DNA of 64,000 nucleotides, from the NCBI GenBank assembly GCA_001314805.1, contig LJSY01000005.1, forward strand, positions 59,708 to 123,707. Reading direction: 5' to 3'. The position numbers and the translations under genes are program-made. The notes below the pieces were generated by a model. It was not told where the DNA came from. It did no database searches and was given only the letters and a program-made list of their open reading frames with translations. The stretch is from Rhodobacteraceae bacterium HLUCCO18. Lineage in GTDB: Bacteria; Pseudomonadota; Alphaproteobacteria; Rhodobacterales; Rhodobacteraceae. Shown here in pieces: positions 1-8,620 of this stretch (the first letter of the stretch is position 1; every line of letters starts with the position of its first letter).

Positions 1-645
1 ATCGTCGGCGGCGTGCTGGTCATCACCGTGATCCTCGGCGTGTTGCTCGCCATCCTTCTCGATCAGCCGTTCTGGGGGCAGGGCGTCGTCCGCATTCTCG
101 TGATCGCGCCCTTCTTCGTGATGCCCACCGTCTCGGCGCTGGTGTGGAAGAACATGATGATGGACCCGGTGAACGGCATGTTCGCCCATCTCTGGCGCTT
201 CTTCGGGACCCAGCCCGTGTCATGGATGTCGGACGCCTCGGTGCAGTCGATCATCCTGATCGTCTCGTGGCAGTGGCTTCCCTTCGCCACGCTCATCCTT
301 CTGACCGCGATCCAGTCGCTCGACAGCGAACAGCTGGAGGCCGCGGAGATGGACGGCGCGCCGGTGCTCGCGCGCTTCTGGTTCATCGTCCTGCCGCACC
401 TGGGCCGGGCGATCACCATCGTCATCCTGATCCAGACGATCTTTCTTCTGTCGATATTCGCCGAGATCTTCGTGACCACGGGCGGCTCCTTCGGGACCCG
501 GACGCTGACCTACCTGATCTTCCAAAGGGTGGTGGACAGCCAGAATATCGGCCTGGGTTCGGCGGGCGGCGTCTACGCGATCATCCTCGCCAACATCATC
601 GCGCTCTTCCTGATGCGCATCGTCGGCAAGAACCTGGACCGGTAG
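1..645 (+). CDS. smoF: Polyol ABC transporter permease, 5' end cut by window
   Basis: Inner-membrane permease subunit of a binding-protein-dependent sugar-alcohol ABC importer (MalF/SmoF type). The frame is already open at base 1, so the N-terminus and probably one or two membrane helices lie outside the window. Several hydrophobic segments are visible, and near the C-terminus there is the cytoplasmic EAA loop (EAAEMDGAPVLARFW...) that docks on the ATPase. It is followed nine bases later by a second permease, then the ATPase and two polyol dehydrogenases, which is the order of the Rhodobacter smo (sorbitol-mannitol) operon. The solute-binding protein smoE would be expected just upstream. Family is clear; the substrate is inferred from the neighbours. 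Confidence 0.88.
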   Translation: MVGGVLVITVILGVLLAILLDQPFWGQGVVRILVIAPFFVMPTVSALVWKNMMMDPVNGMFAHLWRFFGTQPVSWMSDASVQSIILIVSWQWLPFATLILLTAIQSLDSEQLEAAEMDGAPVLARFWFIVLPHLGRAITIVILIQTIFLLSIFAEIFVTTGGSFGTRTLTYLIFQRVVDSQNIGLGSAGGVYAIILANIIALFLMRIVGKNLDR

Positions 646-654
646 GGGGCGAGT

Positions 655-1485
655 ATGGCACGCGCAGTTTCCACACGCCGCAAGATCATCACCACCGCCG
701 TCGCATGGGCGATCGGGCTCGTGATCTTCTTTCCGATCTTCTGGACGATCCTGACCAGCTTCAAGACCGAGGCCCAGGCGATCAACAACCCGCCGCTGTT
801 CTGGGGCTTCGATTTCACGCTGGAGAATTACGCCGTCGTGCAGGAGCGCTCGGATTACATGCGTTTCCTCTGGAACTCCGTGATCATCGCGGGTGGCTCC
901 ACCTTCCTCGGAATCCTCGTGGCGGTGCCGGCGGCGTGGTCCATGGCCTTCGTGCCGTCGCGCAGGACCAAGGACATCCTCTTGTGGATGCTGTCGACAA
1001 AGATGCTTCCGGCCGTCGGCGTGCTCTACCCGATCTCGCTGATCTTCGTCGAGTTCGGCCTGCTCGACACCCGGATCGGCCTGACGCTCGTGCTGATGCT
1101 GATCAACCTGCCGATCATCGTATGGATGCTCTACACCTACTTCCGCGAGATCCCGATCGACATCCTCGAAGCGGCGCGGATGGACGGTGCGGGGCTCAGG
1201 CAGGAGATCCTCTATGTCCTGACGCCCATGGCGATCCCGGGCATCGCCTCGACGGTGCTTCTGAACATCATCCTCGCGTGGAACGAGGCGTTCTGGACGC
1301 TCAACCTGACGGCAGCCAGCGCGCCACCGCTCACGGCCTTCATCGCCAGCTATTCGAGCCCCGAGGGCCTGTTCTACGCCAAGCTCAGCGCGGCCTCGAC
1401 CATGGCCATCGCGCCGATCCTGATCCTCGGCTGGTTCAGCCAGAAACAACTCGTCCGCGGCCTGACCTTCGGCGCGGTCAAATGA
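655..1485 (+). CDS. smoG: Polyol ABC transporter permease
   Basis: Second inner-membrane permease of the sorbitol/mannitol importer (MalG/SmoG type), 276 residues, the usual length. It begins with a short basic N-terminus followed by a hydrophobic helix (VIFFPIFWTILTSF), has about six membrane segments, and carries the EAA loop (EAARMDGAGLRQEILY) about two thirds along. It starts nine bases after the first permease, so the two are co-transcribed. Its TGA stop lies at the first base of a 38-bp tandem duplication that fills the gap to the ATPase gene. Substrate assignment rests on the adjacent polyol dehydrogenases. Confidence 0.9.
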   Translation: MARAVSTRRKIITTAVAWAIGLVIFFPIFWTILTSFKTEAQAINNPPLFWGFDFTLENYAVVQERSDYMRFLWNSVIIAGGSTFLGILVAVPAAWSMAFVPSRRTKDILLWMLSTKMLPAVGVLYPISLIFVEFGLLDTRIGLTLVLMLINLPIIVWMLYTYFREIPIDILEAARMDGAGLRQEILYVLTPMAIPGIASTVLLNIILAWNEAFWTLNLTAASAPPLTAFIASYSSPEGLFYAKLSAASTMAIAPILILGWFSQKQLVRGLTFGAVK

Positions 1486-1560
1486 GCCCTCAAGCAGCAA
1501 CGCAGTAGGACAGGAAAACACAAGCCCTCAAGCAGCGAAGCGGTAGGGCAAGAGGGAGAC
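1485..1560 (+). repeat. 38-bp tandem duplication between smoG and smoK
   Basis: Two adjacent copies of a 38-bp unit, 1485-1522 and 1523-1560. Both start with the identical 14 bases AGCCCTCAAGCAGC and stay similar through GTAGG and the following purine-rich part. The second copy ends in AAGAGGGAG, which serves as the ribosome-binding site of smoK (ATG at 1569). The first copy begins on the last base of the smoG stop codon. The spacer therefore appears to have grown by duplication of a segment containing a translation-initiation region. Confidence 0.8.
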
Positions 1561-1568
1561 AAAAACCC

Positions 1569-2569
<1,001 letters not shown>

Positions 2570-2573
<4 letters not shown>

Positions 2574-3343
2574 AACGGCTTGAGGGAAAGACGGCGCTGA
2601 TCACCGGGGCTGCGCGCGGCATCGGTCGCGCCTTTGCCGAGGCCTATGTGCGCGAAGGCGCGCGGGTGGCCATCGGCGATATCGACATGGACCGCGCCTG
2701 CGCCACCGTCGCCGAGATCGGCGATGCCGCCATCGCCGTCGAGATGGACGTGACGCGGCAGCAGAGCATCGACGCGGCCGTGGCGTCGACCGTTCGCGCC
2801 TTCGGGCAGATCGACATCCTCATCAACAACGCGGCCATCTTCAGCGCCGCCCCCATCGTCGAGATCGAGCGGGCCGATTACGCCCGCGTCTTCGACATCA
2901 ACGTCTCGGGCACGCTCTTCACCATGCAGGCCGTGGCGCGGCACATGATCGAGAACGGCATCAAGGGCCGCATCATCAACATGGCAAGCCAGGCCGGGCG
3001 CAGGGGCGAGCCGCTCGTCGCCGTCTATTGCGCGAGCAAGGCCGCCGTCATCAGCCTGACGCAGTCGGCGGGGCTGAACCTCATCGGCCACGGCATCAAC
3101 GTGAACGCCATCGCGCCGGGCGTCGTGGATGGTGAGCACTGGGACGGCGTGGACGCCTTTTTCGCGAAATACGAGGGCAAGGCGCCGGGCCAGAAGAAGC
3201 GCGAGGTGGGCGAGGCCGTGCCCTATGGCCGGATGGGGCGGGCGGAGGACCTGACCGGAATGGCCGTTTTCCTCGCCTCGGACGAGGCCGAGTACATCGT
3301 GGCGCAATGCTACAACGTCGATGGCGGCCAATGGATGAGCTGA
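2570..3343 (+). CDS. polS: Sorbitol (L-iditol) 2-dehydrogenase, SDR family
   Basis: Short-chain dehydrogenase of 257 residues, probably the NAD-dependent sorbitol dehydrogenase (PolS/SmoS) that oxidises D-glucitol to fructose after import. Visible SDR features: TGAARGIG cofactor motif at 12-19, NNAA at 86-89, catalytic Ser140 and Tyr153-x3-Lys157 (YCASK). Aspartates after the second strand (GDIDMD) favour NAD over NADP. It overlaps the ATPase gene by four bases and the mannitol dehydrogenase gene by one base (TGATG), so it sits inside the operon. Exact substrate is inferred from context and similarity to the smo cluster. Confidence 0.88.
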
Positions 3344-4836
3344 TGTCCGCGATCCGCCCAGTCAAACTGTCGAACGCCACGCTGGACGACCTGCCCGAGG
3401 GCATCGAACGCCCCCGCTACGACCGCGACCGCCTGACGCCCGGCATCGTCCATATCGGGCTGGGCAACTTCCACCGCGCGCATCAGGCTTGGTACACGCA
3501 CCGGCTGATGCAGGAGGGCCGCGCGCGGGACTGGGCGATCCTCGGCGCTGGCGTCCGGCCCTACGACGCCAACATGCGCGACAGGCTTCTGGCGCAAGAC
3601 TGCCTGACCACGCTGATCGAGCTTGCACCCGACAGCCGCTCGGCCGAGGTGACGGGCGCGATGATCGACTACCTCCCCATCGAGGACGGCAACGGCCCGC
3701 TGATCCGCGCCATGGCCGATCCGCGTATTCGCATCGTCGGGCTGACCGTGACCGAGGGCGGGTATTTCATCGACGGGGCGGCGGGCGGTCTCGATACGCG
3801 CCATCCCGATATCGTCCACGATGCGGCGCATCCCGACCGGCCCCGAACCGCCTTCGGTGCCATGGTCGCCGCGCTTCGCCTTCGCCGTGACGCCGGGCAT
3901 GGTCCGTTCAGCGGCCTCTCCTGCGACAACCTGCGGGGCAACGGTGCGATCCTGCGGCAGACGGTGGTGGAGCTTGCCCGGTTGAGCGACCCCGGGCTGG
4001 CCGACTGGATCGACGCCGAGGCCGCCTTTCCCAATTCCATGGTGGACAGCATCGTGCCCGCCACGGGGCCGGCCGAACTGTCGCTGGTGCGCGAGATGGG
4101 CATCGACGATGCAGCTCCCGTGACGCATGAAAACTTCCGCCAATGGGTGATCGAGGACGCCTTCTGCGCAGGTCGTCCCGACTGGGACCGCGCGGGCGCG
4201 ACCTTCACCGACGATGTGCATGGCTATGAGATGATGAAGATCCGCATCCTCAACGCCGGCCACCAGCTGCTGGCGAATGCCGGAGAGCTTCTGTCGGTGC
4301 CCACCATCGCAGATTGCATGGCCCATCCGGCGATCGCCGCAATGTTCCGCAAGGTGCAGACCGAGGAGATCCTGCCTTACGTCGACCCCGTGCCCGGAAC
4401 CACGCCGGCGGAGTATCTCGCGCTTGTCGAACAGCGTTTTTCCAACCCTGCGATCCGCGACACGACCCGCCGCGTCGCCTTCGACGGATCGTCCCGTCAC
4501 GTCGGTTTCCTGTTGCCCATCCTGCGCGAGGCGCTTGCGGCAGGCGGTTCGGTGGACGGGCTGGCCCTGTCCGAAGCCCTCTGGGCGCGCATGTGCGAGG
4601 GGCATCGCGAGGATGGCTCCGTTATCGAGCCCAACGATCCCAGCTGGGTCTCTCTGACCCGAGCGGCGCAGGCCGCGAAGGACTGTCCGCTGGCCTGGAT
4701 CGAACAAACGGAGGTGTATGGAGGACTGCACGAGGCCGGCCCCTTCACGCGCGCCTTCGAACACTGGCTGTCATTGATCTGGCGGGACGGAACGTCCGCG
4801 GCGCTGGCCGCTTATGTGCCGTTGCGGCGGGGCTAG
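3343..4836 (+). CDS. mtlK: Mannitol 2-dehydrogenase
   Basis: Polyol-specific long-chain dehydrogenase (mannitol + NAD to fructose), 497 residues, usual for the family. The N-terminal Rossmann part contains the motif IVHIGLGNFHRAHQ at roughly 35-48 and the C-terminal half has the family lysine/asparagine/histidine region (MMKIRILNAGHQLLAN). I chose the ATG at 3343 because it overlaps the preceding stop codon (TGATG) and gives a family-like N-terminus; an in-frame ATG at 3307 would lie inside the upstream gene. Last gene of the polyol operon in this window. A carbohydrate kinase that often follows mtlK in related bacteria is not present here. Confidence 0.92.
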   Translation: MSAIRPVKLSNATLDDLPEGIERPRYDRDRLTPGIVHIGLGNFHRAHQAWYTHRLMQEGRARDWAILGAGVRPYDANMRDRLLAQDCLTTLIELAPDSRSAEVTGAMIDYLPIEDGNGPLIRAMADPRIRIVGLTVTEGGYFIDGAAGGLDTRHPDIVHDAAHPDRPRTAFGAMVAALRLRRDAGHGPFSGLSCDNLRGNGAILRQTVVELARLSDPGLADWIDAEAAFPNSMVDSIVPATGPAELSLVREMGIDDAAPVTHENFRQWVIEDAFCAGRPDWDRAGATFTDDVHGYEMMKIRILNAGHQLLANAGELLSVPTIADCMAHPAIAAMFRKVQTEEILPYVDPVPGTTPAEYLALVEQRFSNPAIRDTTRRVAFDGSSRHVGFLLPILREALAAGGSVDGLALSEALWARMCEGHREDGSVIEPNDPSWVSLTRAAQAAKDCPLAWIEQTEVYGGLHEAGPFTRAFEHWLSLIWRDGTSAALAAYVPLRRG

Positions 4837-4956
4837 TGGGGGTCTGGCGAAGGCAAATCGACCGCGCGGCATCGGATGGGACATGGCCGGAACGGGGTGT
4901 GCGTCGACCTTCTTGCGGCGCCCGGCGTCACCTCCGCGCCGCCGTCCTCGCCCGTA

Positions 4957-5535
4957 TCATTCGCTCCAGTCATGGACGTGGACGTCGCGCCCGGAATGAC
5001 CCTTCAGGATCTCCACGGCCAGCCTCTCGTGCTCGTCGTCGCGGACACGCACCCAGAGCAGCATTCCCCCGTGTTCGATCTGGTGGGCGTAGTAGTCCTT
5101 GTGTTTCTGCCCGGCGCGGCGCGCCAGCAGGACGCCGACGACGGCCGCCGGGGTACCGCCGATTGCGACGGCGGCGATGGATGCGGCCAGCGTGCTGGCG
5201 GGCGTGAGCATCGCCCCGAGCGCGATCATCGACCCCACGTAGAGAAAACCGCCGGCGAGGCTGCCCTCGAGCGCGCCGATCGCGTCCTCCGAGACGAAGG
5301 CGGCCCGGGGCGCGCGGGGGTCGTCCTCCAGTTCCTCGGCGCGCCAGTAGGATTTGCCGAGCTTCTCCTTCAGGACCTCCTCCTTGCCGAGCAGGCTGAG
5401 ATCGTGGCGGCTGAAGCCGACGGTGCGCAGATCGTAATACGCTTGCTGCAGGTCCTCGAACCGGTCGAACACGCCGACCGCCTCGGGTATGTCGATCACG
5501 GTGGTTTTCGCCAGGGCCTCGTCGGTGTCGTCCAT
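4957..5535 (-). CDS. Putative stress-associated membrane protein (YflT-like N-terminus)
   Basis: Unnamed protein of 192 residues. The N-terminal part (about 15-55: VGVFDRFEDLQQAYYDLRTVGFSR...) looks like the YflT/general-stress fold in which a residue pair is scanned along a beta-alpha unit. The middle (about 90-145) holds two Gly/Ala-rich hydrophobic stretches that resemble a glycine-zipper membrane hairpin, and the C-terminus (LLWVRVRDDEHERLAVEIL) looks like a second copy of the beta-alpha unit. It lies 70 bp downstream of a hydrolase gene on the same strand, and an FNR-type palindrome is located about 60 bp upstream of its start. Function unknown; the domain suggestion is by eye. Confidence 0.65.
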   Translation of the reverse strand: MDDTDEALAKTTVIDIPEAVGVFDRFEDLQQAYYDLRTVGFSRHDLSLLGKEEVLKEKLGKSYWRAEELEDDPRAPRAAFVSEDAIGALEGSLAGGFLYVGSMIALGAMLTPASTLAASIAAVAIGGTPAAVVGVLLARRAGQKHKDYYAHQIEHGGMLLWVRVRDDEHERLAVEILKGHSGRDVHVHDWSE

Positions 5536-5595
5536 GTCGCTTCCTCGTCAGATCGATTCAAGCGCCAACAGTTGCCGTCTCCGAAGCGATGGTCG

Positions 5596-5609
5596 TTGAC
5601 CCCGGTCAA
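5596..5609. promoter_or_regulatory. FNR/FixK-type binding site
   Basis: The palindrome TTGAC-CCCG-GTCAA matches the FNR/FixK/Dnr class consensus (TTGAY-N4-RTCAA) in both half-sites. It lies about 61 bp upstream of the start of the minus-strand stress-protein gene (5535) and overlaps the stop codon of the upstream hydrolase gene. The position is appropriate for an activator of the downstream gene under low oxygen. Confidence 0.6.
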
Positions 5610-6253
5610 ATCCCGCCGCCGTGCAGATACGATCCGAACCAGGTCCCGGCGAGGTCGATGACCGCATCGAGTGCGCCCGGCTCTTCGAAGAGATGCGTGG
5701 CTCGCGGCACGATCCTCAGCTCCACCGTGCAGGTCAGCCGTGCATAGGCCTGCTCGTTCAGCTCGATCACCCCGTGATCCGCGCCGCCCACGATCAGGAG
5801 TGTCGGCGCCCGCACGTCCGGAAGGGCGCGGTCGGCGAGGTCGGGCCGTCCGCCCCGGGACACGACGGCGGCCACATCGCCGGGAGCCCGCGCCGCCGCG
5901 ACGAGGGCCGCGGCCGCACCGGTCGAGGCTCCGAAAAGGCCGATGGGCAACGCGCCGAGGACGTCCTGCCCACGGACCCAGTCAACGGCATCGATGACGC
6001 GCCCGGTCAGAAGGTCGATATCGAACACGTTGGACCGCTCGCGTGCTTCGCCCGCGGTCAGAAGATCGAAAAGGAGCGTTGAAAAGCCGCGCTCGGCAAG
6101 TCGCTCCGCCACCATGCAGTTGCGCGGGCTCAGGCGGCTCGACCCGCTGCCATGCGCGAATATGACGAGCCCCCTGGCATCCGCCGGTCGGTTCAACGTG
6201 CCGGGAAGCTCCCGCGTGTCGTCGGCCGCCGGGATGATTACCTCGCTTTCCAT
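5606..6253 (-). CDS. Alpha/beta hydrolase, dienelactone-hydrolase-like
   Basis: Cytoplasmic alpha/beta hydrolase of 215 residues. Features: oxyanion-hole strand followed by HGSGSS (about 34-39), nucleophile elbow GASTG near residue 110 (Ser is the presumed nucleophile), an acidic residue in IVGGADHGV, and a C-terminal ATHLFEEPGAL with the catalytic His. Proteins of this type are often found beside phosphoribosyltransferase and stress genes and are annotated as dienelactone-hydrolase-family proteins; the substrate is unknown. The stress protein gene lies 70 bp downstream on the same strand. No signal peptide is visible. Confidence 0.85.
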   Translation of the reverse strand: MESEVIIPAADDTRELPGTLNRPADARGLVIFAHGSGSSRLSPRNCMVAERLAERGFSTLLFDLLTAGEARERSNVFDIDLLTGRVIDAVDWVRGQDVLGALPIGLFGASTGAAAALVAAARAPGDVAAVVSRGGRPDLADRALPDVRAPTLLIVGGADHGVIELNEQAYARLTCTVELRIVPRATHLFEEPGALDAVIDLAGTWFGSYLHGGGI

Positions 6254-6342
6254 GAGTCACCTCCCATGTCACGGCTTCACTCTAGGCTGGCGACCGGGTG
6301 CTGCATTGATCGCCGTTAACGCGGTTCCGGCCGGGACGCCGC

Positions 6343-6607
6343 TCAACCGCCGAGGGCTTGGGTGCCCACCAGAAGCGCGAGGCAGGTCAACGCGCCTGCA
6401 AGCGGAACGATGACCGGCGCGGCGAACGCCGATGCGGGGGGCGGCGCCGGCCAGTTTCAGCCGCAGCACCGACAGGTTCACCACGAAGAACACGGCCAGC
6501 ATGACCCCCGAGGTCGCCTCGGCAAGAACATCGAGCGGCGTGAAGAGCGCGAGAAACAGCGCTGCGACGGTGACGGCTGCGGTTGCGCGTCCGCGACTGG
6601 CGCGCAC
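6343..6607 (-). pseudogene. C-terminal remnant of an APC-family amino-acid permease
   Basis: The minus strand encodes a piece resembling the last two membrane helices of APC superfamily amino-acid permeases (LFLALFTPLDVLAEATSG, then VMLAVFFVVNLSVLRLK). Reading is lost near a run of six G at 6436-6441 (+ strand); shifting by one base restores the typical C-terminus (PVIVPLAGALTCLALLVG) up to a TGA at 6343-6345. The remaining several hundred residues of a permease are absent: similarity stops at about 6607, where a fragment of another gene on the opposite strand begins. It is therefore both truncated and frameshifted. Assignment is by sequence pattern only. Confidence 0.7.
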
Positions 6608-6609
6608 GG

Positions 6610-6699
6610 GGCTTCGCGGTGGGCGTGGCGGCCCATGCGATCGGGACGGCGCGGGCGTTTCAGGTCAACCCTGTGGCGGGGGCTTATGCGGGGACCGCA
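6610..6699 (+). pseudogene. LrgB-like C-terminal fragment
   Basis: About 30 codons on the plus strand read GFAVGVAAHAIGTARAF and then QVNPVAGAYAGTA, which matches the conserved C-terminal helix region of LrgB/YohK murein-hydrolase-export regulators (the SSHGIGTAR...GAFAGLAM signature). Nothing of the preceding 180 or so residues is present and the frame does not end in a family-like terminus. The fragment begins within three bases of the point where the oppositely oriented permease remnant begins. Confidence 0.62.
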
Positions 6700-6815
6700 G
6701 CTGCGCGCAGGTCGAATCACACCCATGCACCGGGGTAGCGCAAGGCGGCCGCATGGCTGGGATGGGAAACAAGATGCTCCGCAATTTATTGATAATTTTT
6801 ATTTTTTGGGATCGA

Positions 6816-6902
6816 TGGTGCGGGCGGGGGGATTTGAACCCCCACGGCCTTACGGCCCACGGATTTTAAGTCCGATATGTCTACCAGTTCCATCACGCCC
6901 GC
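6816..6902 (-). tRNA. tRNA-Leu (anticodon UAA)
   Basis: Class II tRNA on the minus strand, 87 nt including an encoded CCA at 6816-6818. The acceptor stem GCGGGCG (6896-6902) pairs with CGCCCGC before the discriminator A. The anticodon loop reads CTTAAAA, so the anticodon is TAA (leucine, UUA codon). The long variable arm (GTGGGCCGTAAGGCCGT) and the T-arm GGGGGTTCAAATCCCCC are clear. An AT-rich stretch (6784-6810) lies directly beyond the 3' end. Confidence 0.96.
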
Positions 6903-6941
6903 GACCTTTTCGGGCTATCGCGGTGCTGGCTGGAATACAAT

Positions 6942-6977
6942 CCAAACGGGCCAAACGGGCCAAACGGGCCAAACGGG
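6942..6977. repeat. Four tandem copies of a 9-bp unit upstream of tRNA-Leu
   Basis: Four perfect head-to-tail copies of CCAAACGGG at 6942-6950, 6951-6959, 6960-6968 and 6969-6977. They lie 40 to 75 bases upstream of the tRNA-Leu 5' end, close to or just above where its promoter must be. No coding frame uses them convincingly. The rest of the 6903-7276 gap contains the FNR-like site noted separately and otherwise nothing I can identify. Confidence 0.9.
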
Positions 6978-7198
6978 CGCTACCGGCGGCCTCGCGGCGA
7001 GAGTGGCTGCGTGCCCGGCGGGTTTGTCGCTGCTGTGGGGGTGGGCACGCAGCCGTCTCTGCAATGCAAGAAGCAGTCGCGTCCGGGTATGGCCCCGGTC
7101 CCATCAGCCTGACCGAGACTGATTAACGCAAGGTTAAATGCGGGCGAATTGCACGCGCGTTCGCCACAGAGGCCGCGCAAAACGCCACGGATCACGAT

Positions 7199-7212
7199 TT
7201 GCGGCAGATCAA
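7199..7212. promoter_or_regulatory. FNR-like site upstream of YoaP-like gene
   Basis: TTGCG-GCAG-ATCAA fits the FNR/FixK class (TTG-N8-CAA with a perfect right half-site ATCAA; the left half-site TTGCG deviates at two bases from TTGAT). It is about 65 bp upstream of the ATG at 7277, on the same intergenic segment. Confidence 0.42.
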
Positions 7213-7276
7213 GGCGGCGTGTCGGCGGGCGTGAGAATTTCGCGTCAGGATGCGCGCACTGCCCAAGGAGACCGCC

Positions 7277-8053
7277 ATGTCGCGGAGCCTTCGAGATTTG
7301 GTGACAGTGTCGCCGCCGACCTTTGACCGGACCGCCTTTGCATGGGTGGACCGGCAGCTGAGCGCGGCGCACGCACCCTACGAGCGTGACTGGCTCATGG
7401 CCCGCTTCGAGGAGGGTCTGCAGATTCGCATGCTGCACCCGCCCGATCCGGGAATCGTCCTGTTTCAGCCCGGCCGCCTGTCTTGGCGCCCAATCGAGGG
7501 ACTTGATGACGCCGTCGTCGTGCACGACCTGCGCGTGTCCGACGGACCGGAGGCGCGGTCCGTGGCTCGGCGGCTCTGGGAAGGCGTCGAGGAATTCGGA
7601 CAGTTCTACGGATTTTCCAGCGTGCTGGCGTTGATGGGCGAGGAGGAAGGCCTCGTGTCACCCGGCTTCGCGCCCGGTCGCCGCTGGATGACCGTGGACG
7701 AGGGTCCGGGCGGCGCACGGCTGACGGCGCGTGTGCTGCACGGACCGATCGCCCTGCCACATTTTCCCTCGGACTGGCGCGCCCGCGCGGCCTCCCTCGG
7801 GCCGGACCCGGTCATCCAGACGACAGGGGAAAGCGGCGCGACCGAGGCGCGGGCGGCGCAGATCTGTGCCCGTGCGGCCGAGGCAGGCGTTCACGTGCGC
7901 CGGGAACGCCTGACCACCCCCGAACTTGCGCGTCACCGGGCCGTCAGTCCGGGTGCGACCTTCTCGGTCGTGGTCGCGGGGGAACGCGTGGGCGGGCTCG
8001 AGATGTCCGACGACACGCTTCTTGCCGCGATCCTGGGTCAGAGCCCCGAGTAG
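7277..8053 (+). CDS. YoaP-like domain protein (GNAT-related)
   Basis: Protein of 258 residues. The start at 7277 is fixed by a textbook ribosome-binding site (AAGGAG at 7265-7270). The first part (about 65-150) contains an acyltransferase-like stretch ending in [15 protein letters not shown]; the segment [20 protein letters not shown] resembles the conserved linker before the C-terminal domain of YoaP-type proteins. The typical Cys-containing motif after that linker (DQCPY in relatives) is replaced by GESGAT here. The last 16 bases overlap the 3' end of apt, which is convergent. Function unknown; an FNR-like box sits upstream. Confidence 0.6.
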   Translation: MSRSLRDLVTVSPPTFDRTAFAWVDRQLSAAHAPYERDWLMARFEEGLQIRMLHPPDPGIVLFQPGRLSWRPIEGLDDAVVVHDLRVSDGPEARSVARRLWEGVEEFGQFYGFSSVLALMGEEEGLVSPGFAPGRRWMTVDEGPGGARLTARVLHGPIALPHFPSDWRARAASLGPDPVIQTTGESGATEARAAQICARAAEAGVHVRRERLTTPELARHRAVSPGATFSVVVAGERVGGLEMSDDTLLAAILGQSPE

Positions 8054-8577
8054 GTGCAGATCGCGTGGGTGGGCACGCCCATGTTCTCGAGCTTCTTGCG
8101 CCCGCCAAGGTCGGGCAGATCCACCACGAAGGCGCAGCCGATCACCTCGCCGCCCAGCCGCTCGATCAGCCTGATGCCGGCCTCCGCCGTGCCGCCAGTG
8201 GCAAGCAGGTCATCCACCAGCAGAACCTTGTGGCCGGCCTCCACCGCGTCGTCATGCATCTCCACCGTGGCGCTGCCGTATTCGAGCAGATAGTCCTGTT
8301 CGATCGTCCTTCCGGGCAGCTTGCCCTTCTTGCGGATCGGGACGAACCCCTTGGAGAGTTGATGCGCCACGGCGCCGCCCAGGATGAAACCGCGCGCCTC
8401 GAGGCCAGCCACGAGGTCGATCCGCTGACCCACGAAGGGCGCCAGAAGCTGATCGACCGCCAGCCGGAAGCCGCGCGGGTCCCGGAACAGTGTCGTGACA
8501 TCGCGAAACAGGATCCCTTCGTGCGGGAAATCCGGGATCGTGCGGATATAGTCCTGAACCGTCTTGGTATCGAGCAT
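8038..8577 (-). CDS. apt: Adenine phosphoribosyltransferase
   Basis: Purine salvage enzyme: adenine + PRPP to AMP. 179 residues with the start [18 protein letters not shown], which is the usual N-terminus and length; a longer upstream frame (to 8742) has no family similarity. Key motifs: [15 protein letters not shown] near the start, [13 protein letters not shown], and the PRPP-binding loop [14 protein letters not shown] at about 125-138. A secreted DUF2927 protein gene lies 43 bp upstream on the same strand. The 3' end overlaps the convergent YoaP-like gene by 16 bp. Confidence 0.96.
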   Translation of the reverse strand: MLDTKTVQDYIRTIPDFPHEGILFRDVTTLFRDPRGFRLAVDQLLAPFVGQRIDLVAGLEARGFILGGAVAHQLSKGFVPIRKKGKLPGRTIEQDYLLEYGSATVEMHDDAVEAGHKVLLVDDLLATGGTAEAGIRLIERLGGEVIGCAFVVDLPDLGGRKKLENMGVPTHAICTYSGL

Positions 8578-8620
8578 TGCGGGGGCCTTTCGGAGGGCGC
8601 GGTCGCTGAGCGACAGGGGG

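Noticed and set aside
220..1521. Long open frame antisense to the permease genes
   Set aside because: It runs opposite to two clear membrane-protein genes, has an Arg/Asp/His-rich composition and matches no family. Long antisense frames are common in GC-rich DNA.
6781..6815. AT-rich stretch beyond tRNA-Leu as the start of a genomic island
   Set aside because: It is only about 30 bp long, and no integrase, second tRNA-end repeat or shift in composition follows. The fragments beyond it are GC-rich remnants.
6942..6977. Possible CRISPR array
   Set aside because: The units are only 9 bp and directly adjacent, with no spacers, and no cas genes are near.
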